Assembly: GCA_001632435.1 (NCBI GenBank)
Contig: KV423935.1
Span: 62,001 to 126,000 of the forward strand
DNA length: 64,000 nucleotides
Direction: 5' to 3'
Source: Calocera cornea HHB12733
Taxonomy: Eukaryota; Basidiomycota; Dacrymycetes; Dacrymycetales; Dacrymycetaceae
The position numbers and the translations under genes are program-made. Positions 31,510-43,355 of the stretch are shown here, piece after piece. The notes beneath the pieces are model-generated. The model was not told where the DNA came from. It worked only from the letters and a program-made list of their open reading frames with translations, and did no database searches. The first letter of the stretch is position 1. Each line of letters begins with the position of its first letter.

Positions 31510-32763
31510 GGTGGGCAAAGTCGTGGGAGGGGGGGATTGGCGGCAGACCTCAATGGAAGACGTGTGCTCCGGACATGATGCTCCTTTTAAAGACACAAGC
31601 CCGGTCTGCGTGGCGTCAGGTCGGTCCCTTCGGCCCCACCTTAATTTGATTTAAGCTTGGAGCCAATGGGCAGTCGAGCCGGTCCTGTCTCGCCGCGCTT
31701 CACGGTCCCCCGTCAAGGTGAGTGGTGTCGCAAAAGGGGGGGCAGAGCTTGGCTGCGCTTGGCGTCCACATCGGGTGCAATCTAGAGTTAGACACCCTCA
31801 GGCACCGTGGAAAACAAGCCTAAAAATCGGCATTTCATCCGCCGGCTCTTGCGGAGGTGGCGGTGCAGACGCGGAGTCCCGTGGGGTCTCCCCCAGACCA
31901 CCCCAGATTCCAGGATCATCTGACCGATTCGGTGTGGCTTCCGGGCTTCTCCACCTACCGTAAGCGTACGACTGAATCAATTTCAAGCCCATCACATGGA
32001 TGTGCCGGCCCCTCGCCGACACGGGGTAGAAACTTAACCGTCCGGCAGCCTACGGCACCAGCGAAATTCAGCTCCGTTATCAAACGGAAGATTATTTGGC
32101 TTACACAACGCATCCGCGGGTGCATGTTGGCTCTCTTGGCACTCTCTCAGTTGAAGGCGGTATCGGATACTGATTGCCGGCCACACACAGTACTGACAAC
32201 CAAGAGCAATTCCGTAATTGGGAACGTGTGCCACAGCTCGAGTTACATTGGGCCTCCACTATTTCTCATCCTCCACGTCGGGAGCAAGGACCGTCCCTGG
32301 GGTCACGCTATTAGAAGATGGCACACGTACTTTAGACTTCGGTCGGCCAAGCCTGTTTTCTTTGAGCGGCAAGCCAATCACTCATTGACTGACACCGATG
32401 CCCGATCGATGCTTATTCCTTGGCCCAAGCTCAGGACTTGTCGGGATCCGCGCCGGGAAATCTGGTGAGGCAAATGTCGGTCGCAATTGATGAAGTGAAG
32501 CTGGGCTTTGCCACCCAAGTCTCCTTTGTTCCTACCATGTTATCGGAGGACCGGGACGGCCCGCCTCCGCAGAGGGAACGTGGTCAACTTCTCGGACAAT
32601 TGGCGCGAGACATTCAAGCGTCGCGACCCCATTCGTTCTCAATTACAACGTGAATTGCTTGAGAATTGTTGACCGTCTCCCGATCGCCGAGATTTCCTTC
32701 ACTCCGCTTCTCGAAATTTCTCATGTTCTGTTCTATCCTGCGGTCGTACCTTAACGCACCTGT
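31510..32763. other. Intergenic, upstream of the sugar porter
   Basis: About 1.25 kb. A 203-residue plus-strand frame (31857-32468) lacks any recognisable domain. CCCCAG-type motifs occur (for example CCCCAGACCACCCCAG at 31890), which resemble carbon-repression GC boxes only loosely. No gene supported. Confidence 0.45.
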
Positions 32764-33950
32764 TCATTGAGGCACCTCCAATGTCTTGAAGAGCGCCACA
32801 GCTCGCTCAAAATCCACGTTACCACCTGTGAACACGATTCCCACTGTCTTACATCCTTCGGCAGCTCGCTTGAAGTCGGCATTGAATAGAGCCACTGCCA
32901 ACGTGACTGCTGCGGAAGGCTGGGGCAGGTCAGAGGGGCTTGATGCGTGGGGACGGAAGCACTCGCCTCGACCACAAGCTTCATCCGCTCCCACACTAGT
33001 TTGGTTGCCCGAATTATCTCTTCTTCGTCGACCACAAAAATATCGTCGATTTTGTCCCGAATGATCGCTGAACACCCCTCGTCAGTCCCAAGAAGGCACT
33101 GCTCATGTGCACAACCACCCACGAAACGTCAAGTCTCCCGTGCTGGTCAGCAGCCCGTCCGCCACAGTATCAGGCTTGACACTGGGCACCCACTCGCCGC
33201 TCTTCAAGCTTGTATACGTATCGTCTGCCCCCTTGGGCTCAGCTGCAAAAACTTTCACTCCCGGCCTCAGTGATTTCACTGCGACGGTGCAACCCGAGAG
33301 GAGCCCGCCGCCTCCAACAGGAATGAGTACGGCGTCGAGAGGTGTTCCGGCTTCTTCGGCTTGCTCTAGCATCTCAAGGGCAACAGTTCCTTGACCAGCC
33401 ATAATGAGGGGATTATTGTAAGGGTGGATGAATACGCCCCCCGTTGCCTTTTCCACCTTGTCTGCAGTTGCTTCACGAGCCTCTAGAGTGGGCTCGCACT
33501 CGTGGACTGTTGCGCCGTATCCACGGACTGCCGCCTTTTTGACAGATGGTGCGTTTGAGGGCATGATGATATTGGCTGGACAACCTGAGTCTCGGGCAGC
33601 TAAGGCGAGTGCTTGCGCATGATTGCCTGATGAATGTGTTATGACTCCTCTTGTTAAAGTTTCGGGCGAAGTCTCTTTTATCGACAAGACTGCGTTGAAC
33701 GCGCCACGCGCCTTGAAAGCACCGACTTTCTTAATACCTTTCAGAAATAAGACCTATACGTTGCAGTCACTGCACCTACCTGCAAGTTTTCTGGTTTGAA
33801 AACTAGGTGCCGGCCCGCCAAAGCGTCAAGAGTTTGACACGTCATTATTGGTGTGCGATGGACGTAGCCTTTGATACGCCTTGCTGCTGCCTGAATGTCG
33901 GCCAGCGAAATGGCGTAGTTCATGCCCGTCTGTCCGAGGCTCTCCGACAT
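32764..33950 (-). CDS. PLP-dependent serine racemase / threonine dehydratase-like enzyme
   Basis: The fold type II enzyme starts MSESLGQTGMNYAISLADIQ and carries the PLP lysine in KVGAFKARGAFNAV, immediately after an intron. Next are the substrate-binding loop THSSGNHAQALALAA, the phosphate-binding glycine loop PVGGGGLLSG, the racemase-type EPKGADD and a C-terminal FTGGNVDFERA. There is no ACT regulatory domain, so this is the catabolic/serine racemase class rather than biosynthetic ILV1. Members interconvert L- and D-serine or deaminate serine/threonine. Length is about 340 residues with four exons. The start was set at 33950, which avoids the out-of-context upstream frame. The 3' end has no gene for the next 1.2 kb. 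Confidence 0.9.
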
Positions 33951-34345
33951 CTGTGTGGCTTGGCTGAACAAGAGCGGATCAACTTCGACCTGCAGTGATG
34001 GCCAACAGACGTCAGAAGCAAAGCAAAGCCAGCGGGTCTGCTTCCGCTCCGGACCCTCCCATCTTCCGAACCCTGGATCGGCCGATGTGGGCACTTGTAG
34101 CAGGCGTGGTTCTGACGACTCTTCACAAAGCGCACACAATCTCCATCATCATCGCGACGCACTGTGTATTATTGTACTCGGAGACTTGTAAGGTAGGTAA
34201 GGTTCTGAATGGAGTGGAACGTAGGATACAACAACGGAAGGCACCGGGCCACTTGACGGCGAAACGCAGAGCCAAGGAGGGTGAAACTACATACTTGTAG
34301 CATGGACATCCGGTATAGTCCACTTGACGGGTTATGCCTGTGCCA
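33951..34345. other. Intergenic: promoter of the racemase gene, 3' flank of the coiled-coil gene
   Basis: About 395 bases. The minus-strand frame of the upstream coiled-coil gene stays open through this stretch only if a consensus intron at about 34413-34470 is ignored. Confidence 0.5.
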
Positions 34346-37300
34346 CTATACAGGGATGTCACTCTGAGAGTCCGGGTCCGCCGTCTCGCCATCCACAAGC
34401 ATGTTTGCTGCAGCGGACTGCGACAAACTCCGTCAACTTGTGAACGATGTCCGAAGTGAACGTTGCTTACCTCTTCCGACAAGCTCTGCAGCAGCTGCGG
34501 ATACATGAGGAATGCCCCATTTACCGAAAATGATCTTTTCGGGCGACTCTTGAAGTCAATGCTCCAAGATTTCACCAAGGGTGAAGGTAGCAGACCAATG
34601 CTTGACTCAGCAGGCGAGGCCGTTAATGGCGCAGTAAAGGCACTGGATAGAGCGGCGGAAAGCGTCTGCATTGAGGACATCGATTGAGCGCGGCGTAGTA
34701 GGCGAGGTGTCGGTATAGGCTCCAGACCCAGCATTTCGTATACCTCACGCTTTGCCTGTGCATAGGAGGTCGAGACCGTCGACGTCCCACGACTGCTTGA
34801 CGAAGCAGATGCGGGCGGCTCGGAGGGAGGTATCAAAAGAGACATCGGATTGGAAGGGACCGGCGGTACCGGGGGAATGTCACTCGTTCTGGCATTAGGC
34901 GACCTTGGCCAGAGGATGCTTGCATATCGCACACTGCTGCTGGAGGAGCGCATGCTCTTCGATCGACCAGCCGAGAGCCTGAGGCTCGCCTTCGATGCAC
35001 GGAGGCTGACCTTGCGAGCAGCCGATACGCGACTAGACCGGGCGCTTGCCGATCGGCTGAGTCCATCCTCGTCAACAGCCTTCGGCTGCGTCATTTCGTC
35101 TAGCTGCTGCCTGAGATCGTTGAGTTGATGCTCAACGGATTCAGCGACAGCCCAGGCCTCCTCGCGCTCAGCCTCCAGTTGACCAGCCTTAGTCTGCAGC
35201 TCCAATACCTCTGCCTTGGTCCTGACCAGGCTCGAGTTGAGCTTCCTCAGTGCCATAGACAATGCGCTGGAGCAATGTGCATCTCGCAGACGGCCCAATT
35301 GCGATAGCAGGTCGCCCACAGTATACAACTCGTCTGTCAATTGATCAGAGAGAACGTTCTCCTCGGCAAGTTCGGTAGCGAGACGTCGCAAAGATCCAGC
35401 ATCTGTCGTCTGCTCAAGTTCCCGCAAAAGAAGTCGGCGTCTGCGGCTGTTTGTTCTGAACTTGCTTTTCAGCTGATCTCGCTTGGCCTCGAGCCGCTCT
35501 TCCTCTTCGGGAAGATCGGTATCCAACGTGTCGGGATTCAACAGACGAATAGACGAGGAGTCAGTGCCAGAACGGATAGCACGACCAACAATCTCTTGCA
35601 GCTGGTCAGACGTATACGTCCACTGTGCAGCCTCAAGAGTCAATCCTCTCCAAGGCAATGGCTGAGTGCCGAATGTAGGAGTTTGTGGCCGTGACCGCGT
35701 TCGGGGCCGCGTGCCGAATGTCCTTGAGACCGATGATTTCTGAGACCCCGTCGGGAGACCCGGGCTGGATTGTGGGGTTAGTATTGAAGCCCCTCGAGTC
35801 GGGGGTTTCCGCGGCCCTATGGGGAGTGCTGGTCGAGTTCGAGTTCCTTTTCTTGTACTCCCGACTACAGAGGTACGCCTTGACACGTCGCGCCCTGAGG
35901 CGTCCGGGCGCTGGGTAGACTGTTGACCACCCTCAAGCATTGAAAGATCTGGAGTGGTTGCCAGCAGTTGCGGGGGGTGCAGTTGCGGGGAGGATTCAAC
36001 GCTCGACCAAGGCTTTGGCGTTTGTGGAAAAGCCGAAGAGTCGCGTTTCGGAGCCGTTCCAAGAACAAGGGGGGGGGATGGGAAGTCGCTGGACGAGCTG
36101 TTGGAAGTGTTGCGCGCATGCGTCTTGCGTCGCAGCGATCGGATCGGCTGAATTACGGGAACATCCACATCCTTTCGTACAAGAGGCGGTGGACGTGGTT
36201 TCGATTGCGGCTTATCAGGCGCAGCCAGCACGCTGGGAGGAATCTGGCCATACTGTACATTGAAAGTCTTCTCTCGCCGTGCCTCCGATACGGTGGTGAC
36301 TGTGCCGACGGAGGCGCGTTTCCGTGTTATTGGATCTGAAATTCCGAAGGGAAGAGCCAGATGTGAGGGCACACCAGCTTTAGATTTGGCCGAAGTGGGT
36401 CGGCTTGGGATATCCATGGATCGTCGCCTTCCGTCGAACGAAGAGATCGTTCGAGGGGAAGTCGGAGACCGGAGGGCAGAGTGAGGTTCTGTTCTTGTGT
36501 TGTCTGTCGACGGAGTGGACACTTCTGGCACCGTCTCCAGGAATGTCTGCAACTCTGAAGCGGAGAAGACCATCTCCTCCAAGAACCTGAAATCCTCCAC
36601 GGACTTGCTCTTAACGAGCTCGGCCGATGTCATGTCCAAACCAGCGGACGAAGGGGCCCCCAATGCTTCAAAAAGAGATGCAGAAGTCGGTGCGGTGGAC
36701 GCCGCCGAGGAGCTCATCTCCGGAACGGTCGAATGGCCCGAAGTCTCTCCATAGTATGTCTCGGCACCGGTCACTTGGAGGATGAACTCTCGGTCCTCAA
36801 CAGAAGGCGCTGCAGAATGCGGTGTATCGGGAAGCTGCTTGAATGACGGTCGGCCCTTGACATTATCCTGAGTGACAAAATTATCCAGAGGTGATTTGCT
36901 TGGGCTGAGGGCTGAAACTGGCCGAGGCTTGATCTCCGACTCCACCTCTATTGCGCCGACATTCAGTAGAGGCATGCTAATTCGATGGGCCAGGCTCTTT
37001 CCGCGTGAACTTCGACTGCTCTTCCGATACAATGACGGGATACGATGTCCAGGCGTGTCCGCGGGAAGGATCGCGGAATCCTGCCGAGCGTGTCCGAATG
37101 ACTCGCTTGTCCGTTCTGAAGGTAATATGAACATCGAGGATAAGAATTCCGGAAACGCGGTGCTGGAATGGACGGAGCTTGAAGGCATGAGTGACTTCAT
37201 GGACTTCATAGAGTGCCGTGGTGTGGCATGTGGAAGCGATGGTGTCATGCTCGCCATCGTTCCTTTGATTGGCATCCTCTGCGATGACTGTGTCTTCGAC

Positions 37301-37969
37301 TTGCGTCGTCCCGCATCGGCCACATTCTCTACAACCATCCCAGCGGTGGACCGAAATGTAGTTTCTGGGATCTGGATGGGTGCCGGCGCGGGGCGACGTG
37401 TCGACGTGCTCTTATAAGAGGGCTGAAGAAGCGTCAACATGTATGTGGTCTGGCAAGAGGATGGGACGGACTGCAGAGGAGATTATCGACGCCTGACTTG
37501 GGTCCGTGTCATGCACCGGCCTCCCGTTTGCCTGTAGCATCTAATGACGATCATTAGCAAGACATCGCGCAAGTAACCCTTTGGTGCGCACGTTGTAACT
37601 CTCGATCTCCCTCACTGCACCCTCTGAAATCTTCTCCTCCAACGCGGATGTAGACGAGTTCCGCACAAGGAACAACTCCGGCATAGAGAACGTCGAATCG
37701 AAGCTCAGGTCAAGGTTGAGCTCAGGGGTGTTGATGCGCGGCGGTCGTGGTGGCTTCACGATAGTGGTGGCATCGCTAGGAGGCGTCTCGACATCGGACT
37801 TCGCGTCGCGCATCTCCGGTGGCAGATGCGGCGCGAGCTCAAGCAGAGGCGAACCAGGAGAGAAGAAAGACGCCGGAGAAGCCGGTTTGTCGGGAACAGG
37901 GGGTGCGGGGGACGGGCGATTGGTGGCCTTACGCCCTCGACGGAAGTTGAGCACAGAGAAGGACTTCAT
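34346..37969 (-). CDS. Large Ser-rich coiled-coil protein of unknown function
   Basis: I join three exons. Exon 1 (37592-37969) begins MKSFSVLNFRRGRKATNRPS and ends REIESYN at a GTGCGC donor. Exon 2 starts at 37449 or 37470 (both acceptors are in phase 0) and covers most of the protein. The last exon encodes NMLVDGETADPDSQSDIPV and stops at 34346-34348. The product is about 1,165 residues: a Ser/Thr/Pro-rich, probably disordered region, then two coiled coils (LPEEEERLEAKRDQLKSK with following helices, and LELQTKAGQLEAEREEAW) and a second Ser-rich part (SARSSRVSAARKVSLRASKA). Such layout fits a cytoskeletal or polarity scaffold, but no family was recognised. Only 100 bases separate the two large frames and the one TATA box is ahead of exon 1, so a single gene is more likely than two. 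Confidence 0.66.
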
Positions 37970-38054
37970 TGCGGCTGTTGACTGCTTGGCGCTTTGACGA
38001 AGAGGCAGACAGAGCGGAGCGAAGGAGTCACTCCTCGTCCTGGCTGCCAGGTTG

Positions 38055-38061
38055 TATATAT
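38055..38061 (-). promoter_or_regulatory. TATA box of the coiled-coil gene
   Basis: TATATAT, about 90 bases before the ATG at 37969. No similar element is found before 37440, which supports one transcript. Confidence 0.5.
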
Positions 38062-39160
38062 GACTTGGCCGGCGAGGGCAGAGCAGTGTGCGATGATGTC
38101 GATGGCCCAAGCGGAGACAGGCGCTGTGTTCGGAGTCGATCACGAAACCAATATAAAGATGTGGGATGTGCCGTCCCGCCGCTGCGCCCTCTGGCCAACC
38201 CGGGCGTGCTGTCTGCTCGGCCCAGCAGAAGGGGCGGCGAGCTGTACGGGTCGCGTCGCATGATGCAGTGCCGTTGTGGTGCTCTGCGCTGATTGTGCAA
38301 TGAGATTCGAAACGCCTGATAGAAAGGAGGAGGAGGAGCGGCCACAATCGTGTCAGGATAAAGGGAGGCGGTGCGCGCGCCTCCAGGGCCCACTATACAA
38401 TATCTGTTTGCACTGCTTTTCACAACCTCACCCTTCTGTGCCCGCTCTCCCCTTCCGTTCTCATATTCAAAACCATATCAATAGGTTTGTATACAATTCA
38501 CTCGCACGTTGCTGAATACAGCGGCCGTCTTTCGTCGATGCAATCTCCGCCAGATGCCGTTATCGTTGATGAGGAACGTCATTATTTGATCCGTGCTCAA
38601 GCGAACAAACCCGTCCTCGTGGCCGCCGGTACCACTGGCACGACACCTGTTTCTCCATCTCTCGCTAGCTGGCTGTTCCGTTACATGCGCAGGGTAGTAG
38701 ATAGGAACCGCTTGAACAGCTGGCAACTCGCATGAGAGACGCATTATCGGCAAAGAATCGACATGTGGCAGCTTGCCACACCGATCTTCCATCATTGATT
38801 CCGGTCGCGACCGACCGCCTGCACATTTACGAGAAGATTTCTTCTGATGCTTTCATCTTTCATCCAGGGGAGAGGCACTTCGTATAGCCTCCGAGCTGAC
38901 AATGACTGCGTCTCTTTGCGTCATTTGATTTCTTTATGTGCGCGGGGTAACGTGTGCATTCAAGTGCTAGCTGACGTCGCGATACCATTCAGCCAACCGT
39001 TAATGCAAGTGTGCGCAGATTGTGATTGAGCTTAATCCAGTGACACCTGGCCGACGTCTTCCCGAGCCTTCGACAGTCCATCGGCTAATATGTATAGTTT
39101 ACCAACCGGACAGTGGCAGCATGTCCCAGTCAACCGATTCTTCGGATACTGTACTGCAAG
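38062..39160. other. Intergenic between the coiled-coil and SDR genes
   Basis: About 1.1 kb. No gene supported; scattered short frames only. Confidence 0.5.
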
Positions 39161-40361
39161 CTAAGCCAGATCCTCCATCTTGTTCAGGAGTCTACCTTCC
39201 ATGCCGCCCTCGACCATGACACACATGCCGGTCACATGCCCGGACACCTTCGCGGAGGACAACACGGCTACTTGCGTCGCGACGTCTTCTGGTGTGGCGA
39301 TCTTGCGCAGCGGGGTACTTTGGGGCACACATGCTGTTAGCACGCGAATTCACCTCCGAAGACCGGAGGTGCTTACGTTGCCAACGCCCGATACTTGATC
39401 TCTGGGTTCTGCATCGCATTCGCCGCCATGGGTGTTGATACCCATCCAGGTGCAACGGCATTGACCCGGCCTCTCGGTGCGATCTTCACGATCTCGTTCT
39501 TCAATGTCAAACAGAAGCCGATCTGGAGAGCCGACTTCGAGCACGCGTAATCTATGCGCTTTATCAGTATGCTTCTCAACATGCGAGCTGACTCCAGGCC
39601 GAACCTATGTGTCCAGCCTCGCCGAACTTCCCGGCCGTACTTCCAATCAGGATCACTGCTACCTTATCGAGGTTGGCGGGGTTACTCGATGGTTCGCGCA
39701 GCTGCCTAAGGAAGGCTCGGGTAATCAAGAACGGCGCTACAGGATATCGTTTAGATTTAGTCGTGCAACGGTAAAGCGTAACTTGCCAGTGAGGTTGACT
39801 CCGATGGTATTCTGCCATTGCTCCAGTGTCATATCAACCAACGGTGCATCATTCTCCTGCGAAGCATGGTCAGTCGGCTAGAGAGAGGGCCCAGCGGGAC
39901 TTCAGATTCACAGGCCAGATTCCATGGTTTACTGTGGAGTCATCAGGGAATTGTTCGTAAGCGGAACACGATCCAGAACGCACCGATAAGCACCGTAACA
40001 TCGCCCAGCTGTGTTCTTGCGTTCTTGAACACCAGTTCTACATCCGCCTCTTTCGCCAGATCTCCCTTGACAATGCTCAGCTTCTCCTGCCATTCTGCCA
40101 TACTTTGTAGATCCTTCAGACCGCGTGGTTGTGTGTTGTAATGCGCGGTGACCAGTGCGCCTTGCTCTGCAGCGCATGTTGTCAGTCCACGAGGTCTCCG
40201 TGGGGACAGGCAGAACACTCACCAAGGAACAGCTTCGTGATAGCATAACCAATGCCTCCACTTGCCCCTGTACTGGTCCGTCAGTGTCATGATAGTGCGC
40301 GGGCAACGGTGTACGGCGTACCAGTCACCAGCGCATGGACATCCTTCAGCCCCAGATCCAT
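39161..40361 (-). CDS. Short-chain dehydrogenase/reductase with NHG variant
   Basis: Classical SDR of about 270 residues in several short exons. It starts MDLGLKDVHALVTGASGGIG, the TGxxxGIG cofactor motif (split by an intron after VT). Next are EQGALVTAHYNTQPRG, DVTVLIVNHGIWP (the place of the usual NNAG), MTLEQWQNTIGVNLTG (the conserved catalytic-helix Asn), VILIGSTAGKFGE (catalytic Ser), DYACSKSAL (YxxxK) and GRVNAVAPGWVSTPM. The end is SGHVTGMCVMVEGG. The NHG sequence instead of NAG is unusual but occurs in some fungal SDRs. It is divergent from threonine synthase with 342 bases between the starts. Substrate unknown. Confidence 0.87.
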
Positions 40362-40703
40362 GCTAGTTCTGATGGTCGAGAGGTGAGACGAGCGGGTAGC
40401 ACGATGACAAGCGAGGCGCCTAGACAGCAACAAGCGAGTCAAGCGACCTTCAACCGATGCTTATGGCCGACAGCTGGCAAAAGGTATGCACAGGCTACGG
40501 CTACATGGCTATCGTCGTCGGGCCTCCTCAATAAACCCGCAACGGCTCGCGTCCCGAAACGGAAATGACCTTTCCACGTGTGCGAGAAACCCTGAAGGCG
40601 TGACTGCCAGTCCTCCCGGGGAAAATGGGTGGACCCTGACGCACATTGCTGCCGCCCGAGTCAGGCCGTACTAGTGCAAAGTAACAGCTTGCAACCTCGC
40701 TGC
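40362..40703. promoter_or_regulatory. Shared upstream region of SDR and threonine synthase genes
   Basis: 342 bases between divergent starts. It must carry both promoters. No TATA box or clear operator seen. Confidence 0.45.
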
Positions 40704-42550
40704 CATGAAGTACTTCTCGACAAGGGGAGACGGGACGTCGGTTTCTTTCGAAGAGGTGCCCATTATGAAAGACATCTCAAGCAACGCGCTGACGATGGCC
40801 TAGGCGGTTCTGACCGGGCTGGCCCCAGATGGCGGCCTGTTCATCCCTGATGCCATCCCGCTGCCACCTCCAGGATGGAAAGAGAGCTGGGCCTCCTATT
40901 CCTTCCAACAACTATCTGAAGCTGTACTCTCGTTGTACATTGACGAGTCCGAGATACCGCGCGCTGACTTGCGAGACCTGGTCGAGCGATCGTACAGCAC
41001 GTTCCGAGCACCTGAGATCACGCCGCTGAAGAGGCTGAACCCTCAGCTCTACGTACTCGAGCTGTTCCATGGACCAACATACGCATTCAAGGATGTCGCA
41101 CTGCAGTTTTTGGGGAACCTGTTTGAGTACTTCTTGAAGAGGAGGAATGCCAAGAAGGCGCCAGGCGAGGAGAAGGAGAAGCTCACAGTGGTTGGCGCTA
41201 CAAGTGGGGATACCGGAAGGTGAGCATGACTTTAGTCTGGTAGTGAATAATCAAGCTGAATGCATTTCAGTGCCGCCATATATGGCCTCCGAAATAAGGA
41301 GAACATCTCCATTTTCATCCTTCATCCCAAGGGCAAAGTCTCGCCCATCCAAGAAGCACAGATGACAACCGTGACGGATGCGAACGTGCATAACATCGCT
41401 GTTCAGGGAACGTTTGACGACTGCCAGGTACGTCCGTGAAGCCATAATTCCTGTTCCAATCTAACTTATAGCCAGGACATCGTGAAAGCGCTCTTCAGCG
41501 ACCGTGAGTTCAACGCCACCCACAAGCTGGGCGCCATCAACTCGATCAACTGGGCCCGCATCCTCGCTCAGACGGTCTATTACTTCCTGGCCTACTTCTC
41601 GGTCCGCTCCCAACTGCCGCAAGGCGCCGAGATCCAATTCGTCGTCCCCACGGGAAACTTTGGCGACATCCTCGCCGGGTACTACGCCAAGCGTATGGGC
41701 GTGCCGATGGCCCAGCTCGTGGTGGCTACCAACGCAAACGACATCCTGGCTCGCTTCTGGGCATCAGGGCGGTACGAGAAGGTCGAAAGTGCTGCAGAGG
41801 GGAATTCGATGGAGACGCTCCCTGTGAACGGCGCAAGCGATGGGAAGCAGGCGACAGATGCCAGCGGGGTAAAGGAGACGCTGAGCCCTGCGATGGACAT
41901 CCTCGTTTCGAGCAACTTTGAGCGGCTGCTTTGGTACCTCGCCGCAGAAGCAAACCAGGGGGCGGATGCTGTCATGCGCGCGGGCCGTACTGTTGCCGAC
42001 TGGATGGGAAAGATGAAGACTGATGGGAGGGTTACGGTGCCTACCCAGGTGCTGGACCTCGCGAGGAGAGACTTCACGGCTCGCAGTGTCTCCGATCAGC
42101 AGGTATGTGTATCGCTGCCCTCATTTGTGGTTATGCTCATACATGACATAAGACATTGGCCACTATCGAGCGGTGGTACGACGAGGGGCCGTATATTGCA
42201 GACCCACATACAGCTGTGGGCTTGACTGCTGTCGATCTCTTGCCGAAACAGTGCGTTGAGCTTGTCCCTCACAACCATTCAGGCACTAAAATCAGTTCAG
42301 ACCTGATCTCATCCGTGTCGTGTTATCCACAGCACATCCAGCCAAGTTCTCAGAGGCGGTTGAGAAAGCATTGTCCTCCCATAAGGACTTCAACTTCGAG
42401 AATGACGTAACCCCGGAAGAGTTCAAGGGGCTCCTTCACAAAGAGCGCCGGGTCATTGACGTGCCCGCTGCCGAGATCGAGCTCGTCAAGCAGGTGATCG
42501 AAGAAGAGGCAGTGAAGATGAAGGCTGGTGCTCAAAATACAAGCATTTAA
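40704..42550 (+). CDS. THR4: Threonine synthase
   Basis: The PLP enzyme converts O-phosphohomoserine to threonine, the last step of threonine synthesis. The start is MKYFSTRGDGTSVSFEE, with an intron leading to VLTGLAPDGGLFIPDAIP, the typical N-terminal signature of the long fungal/bacterial class. Then come ITPLKRL, LELFHGPTYAFKDVALQFLG (PLP lysine in FKD), VVGATSGDTG, NSINWARILAQTVYYF, VVPTGNFGDILAGYYAKRMG and NANDILARFW. The middle holds a Gly/Asn-rich insert (ETLPVNGASDGKQATD), and the end has LSTAHPAKFSEAV. Six exons give about 530 residues, the usual size. Convergent with the Asterix-type gene, 36 bases away. Confidence 0.94.
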
Positions 42551-42586
42551 TGTAGGAAGATAGATGTAATCACATATTGGATATGC

Positions 42587-43104
42587 CTATGCGACTGTCG
42601 CGGGCGTCTCGGTGGACAGAGGGACGCTCGTCGTCTTCTGGGCCGCAGGGTTCACGATCAACATGGGGATGTAGGAAGTTACGAGTGTTGCACAAGCGAA
42701 CCTTTCTGTATGGTTAGCTATGCATGAAATGCCGAGGGGGGTCGGACGCACAGGATGGCCGATAACGGCCCTCCAGTAGAGCTCTCCTTAGTCCTCATCG
42801 GCTTCTGGTTCGACAGACTTGCGACGGCGAGCAGAAGCGCACCCCAGCCCATGAACCTGCGCAGAGGTTAGCATGTCCTCAAAATTCTGGCCTATTCGCT
42901 GACCTGTTCCGCGTAAGCATGGTAGCACCAGAGAACATCATGCTAGCGCTGCCGGCGAAGTCTGATTAGCCCCACGGGACACGTCAGCTCTCGCTGCGCA
43001 AGTTGTTGGCAGTAGAAAGACGCACCAGAGTCCTGCTGTCTCCAGGACTTGGGCAGTGTGATCGCCGTCTCGTTGGAAGCGTCTCTTGGGTCGTCGACGG
43101 CCAT
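42587..43104 (-). CDS. Asterix-type ER membrane protein (PAT-complex subunit homolog)
   Basis: Four exons assemble to about 118 residues: MAVDDPRDASNETAITLPKS, WRQQDSDFAGSASMMFSGAT, MLTRNRFMGWGALLLAVASL, SNQKPMRTKESS, then ATLVTSYIPMLIVNPA. The order (a loop ending in D-(F/Y), M-x-F-S-x-x-x-M-L, W-x-A..., S-x-(S/N), a loop, a second pair of membrane helices, then NP) matches the UPF0139/Asterix family (human WDR83OS). With CCDC47, Asterix forms the PAT complex that shields polar membrane segments during insertion in the ER. That role is known for animal Asterix and inferred here. Start at 43104 chosen over an upstream in-frame ATG (43155) because the family has short N-termini. Confidence 0.82.
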
Positions 43105-43355
43105 TTTGATAGGAGTGCTCTGGTTGGGACTGACCTGAGGAGAGGCAAGGGGCAAGACCAGGGACCCTCAACGACCCCTTCCGGGAGGGAGGCTTCTGCA
43201 TCGCCACGTCGCCGGCTGCTTCTGTTGAACCGGTGACCTGCAGGTGAACACACACGACCGCCTAGACCGCCTACGCGACCGGCATTGACAAGCTTCGACC
43301 TCCTATTATCGACTGTCTCATGCTGTCCTGAGCCACATCTCTCCGTTCGACGCCC

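Noticed and set aside
31857..32468. 203-residue plus-strand frame upstream of the sugar porter
   Set aside because: No recognisable domain or exon partner, and protein composition is not typical.
33951..34345. C-terminal extension of the coiled-coil frame overlapping the racemase start
   Set aside because: A consensus GTAAGC...CGCAG intron removes it and gives a short acidic C-terminus with its own stop at 34346.
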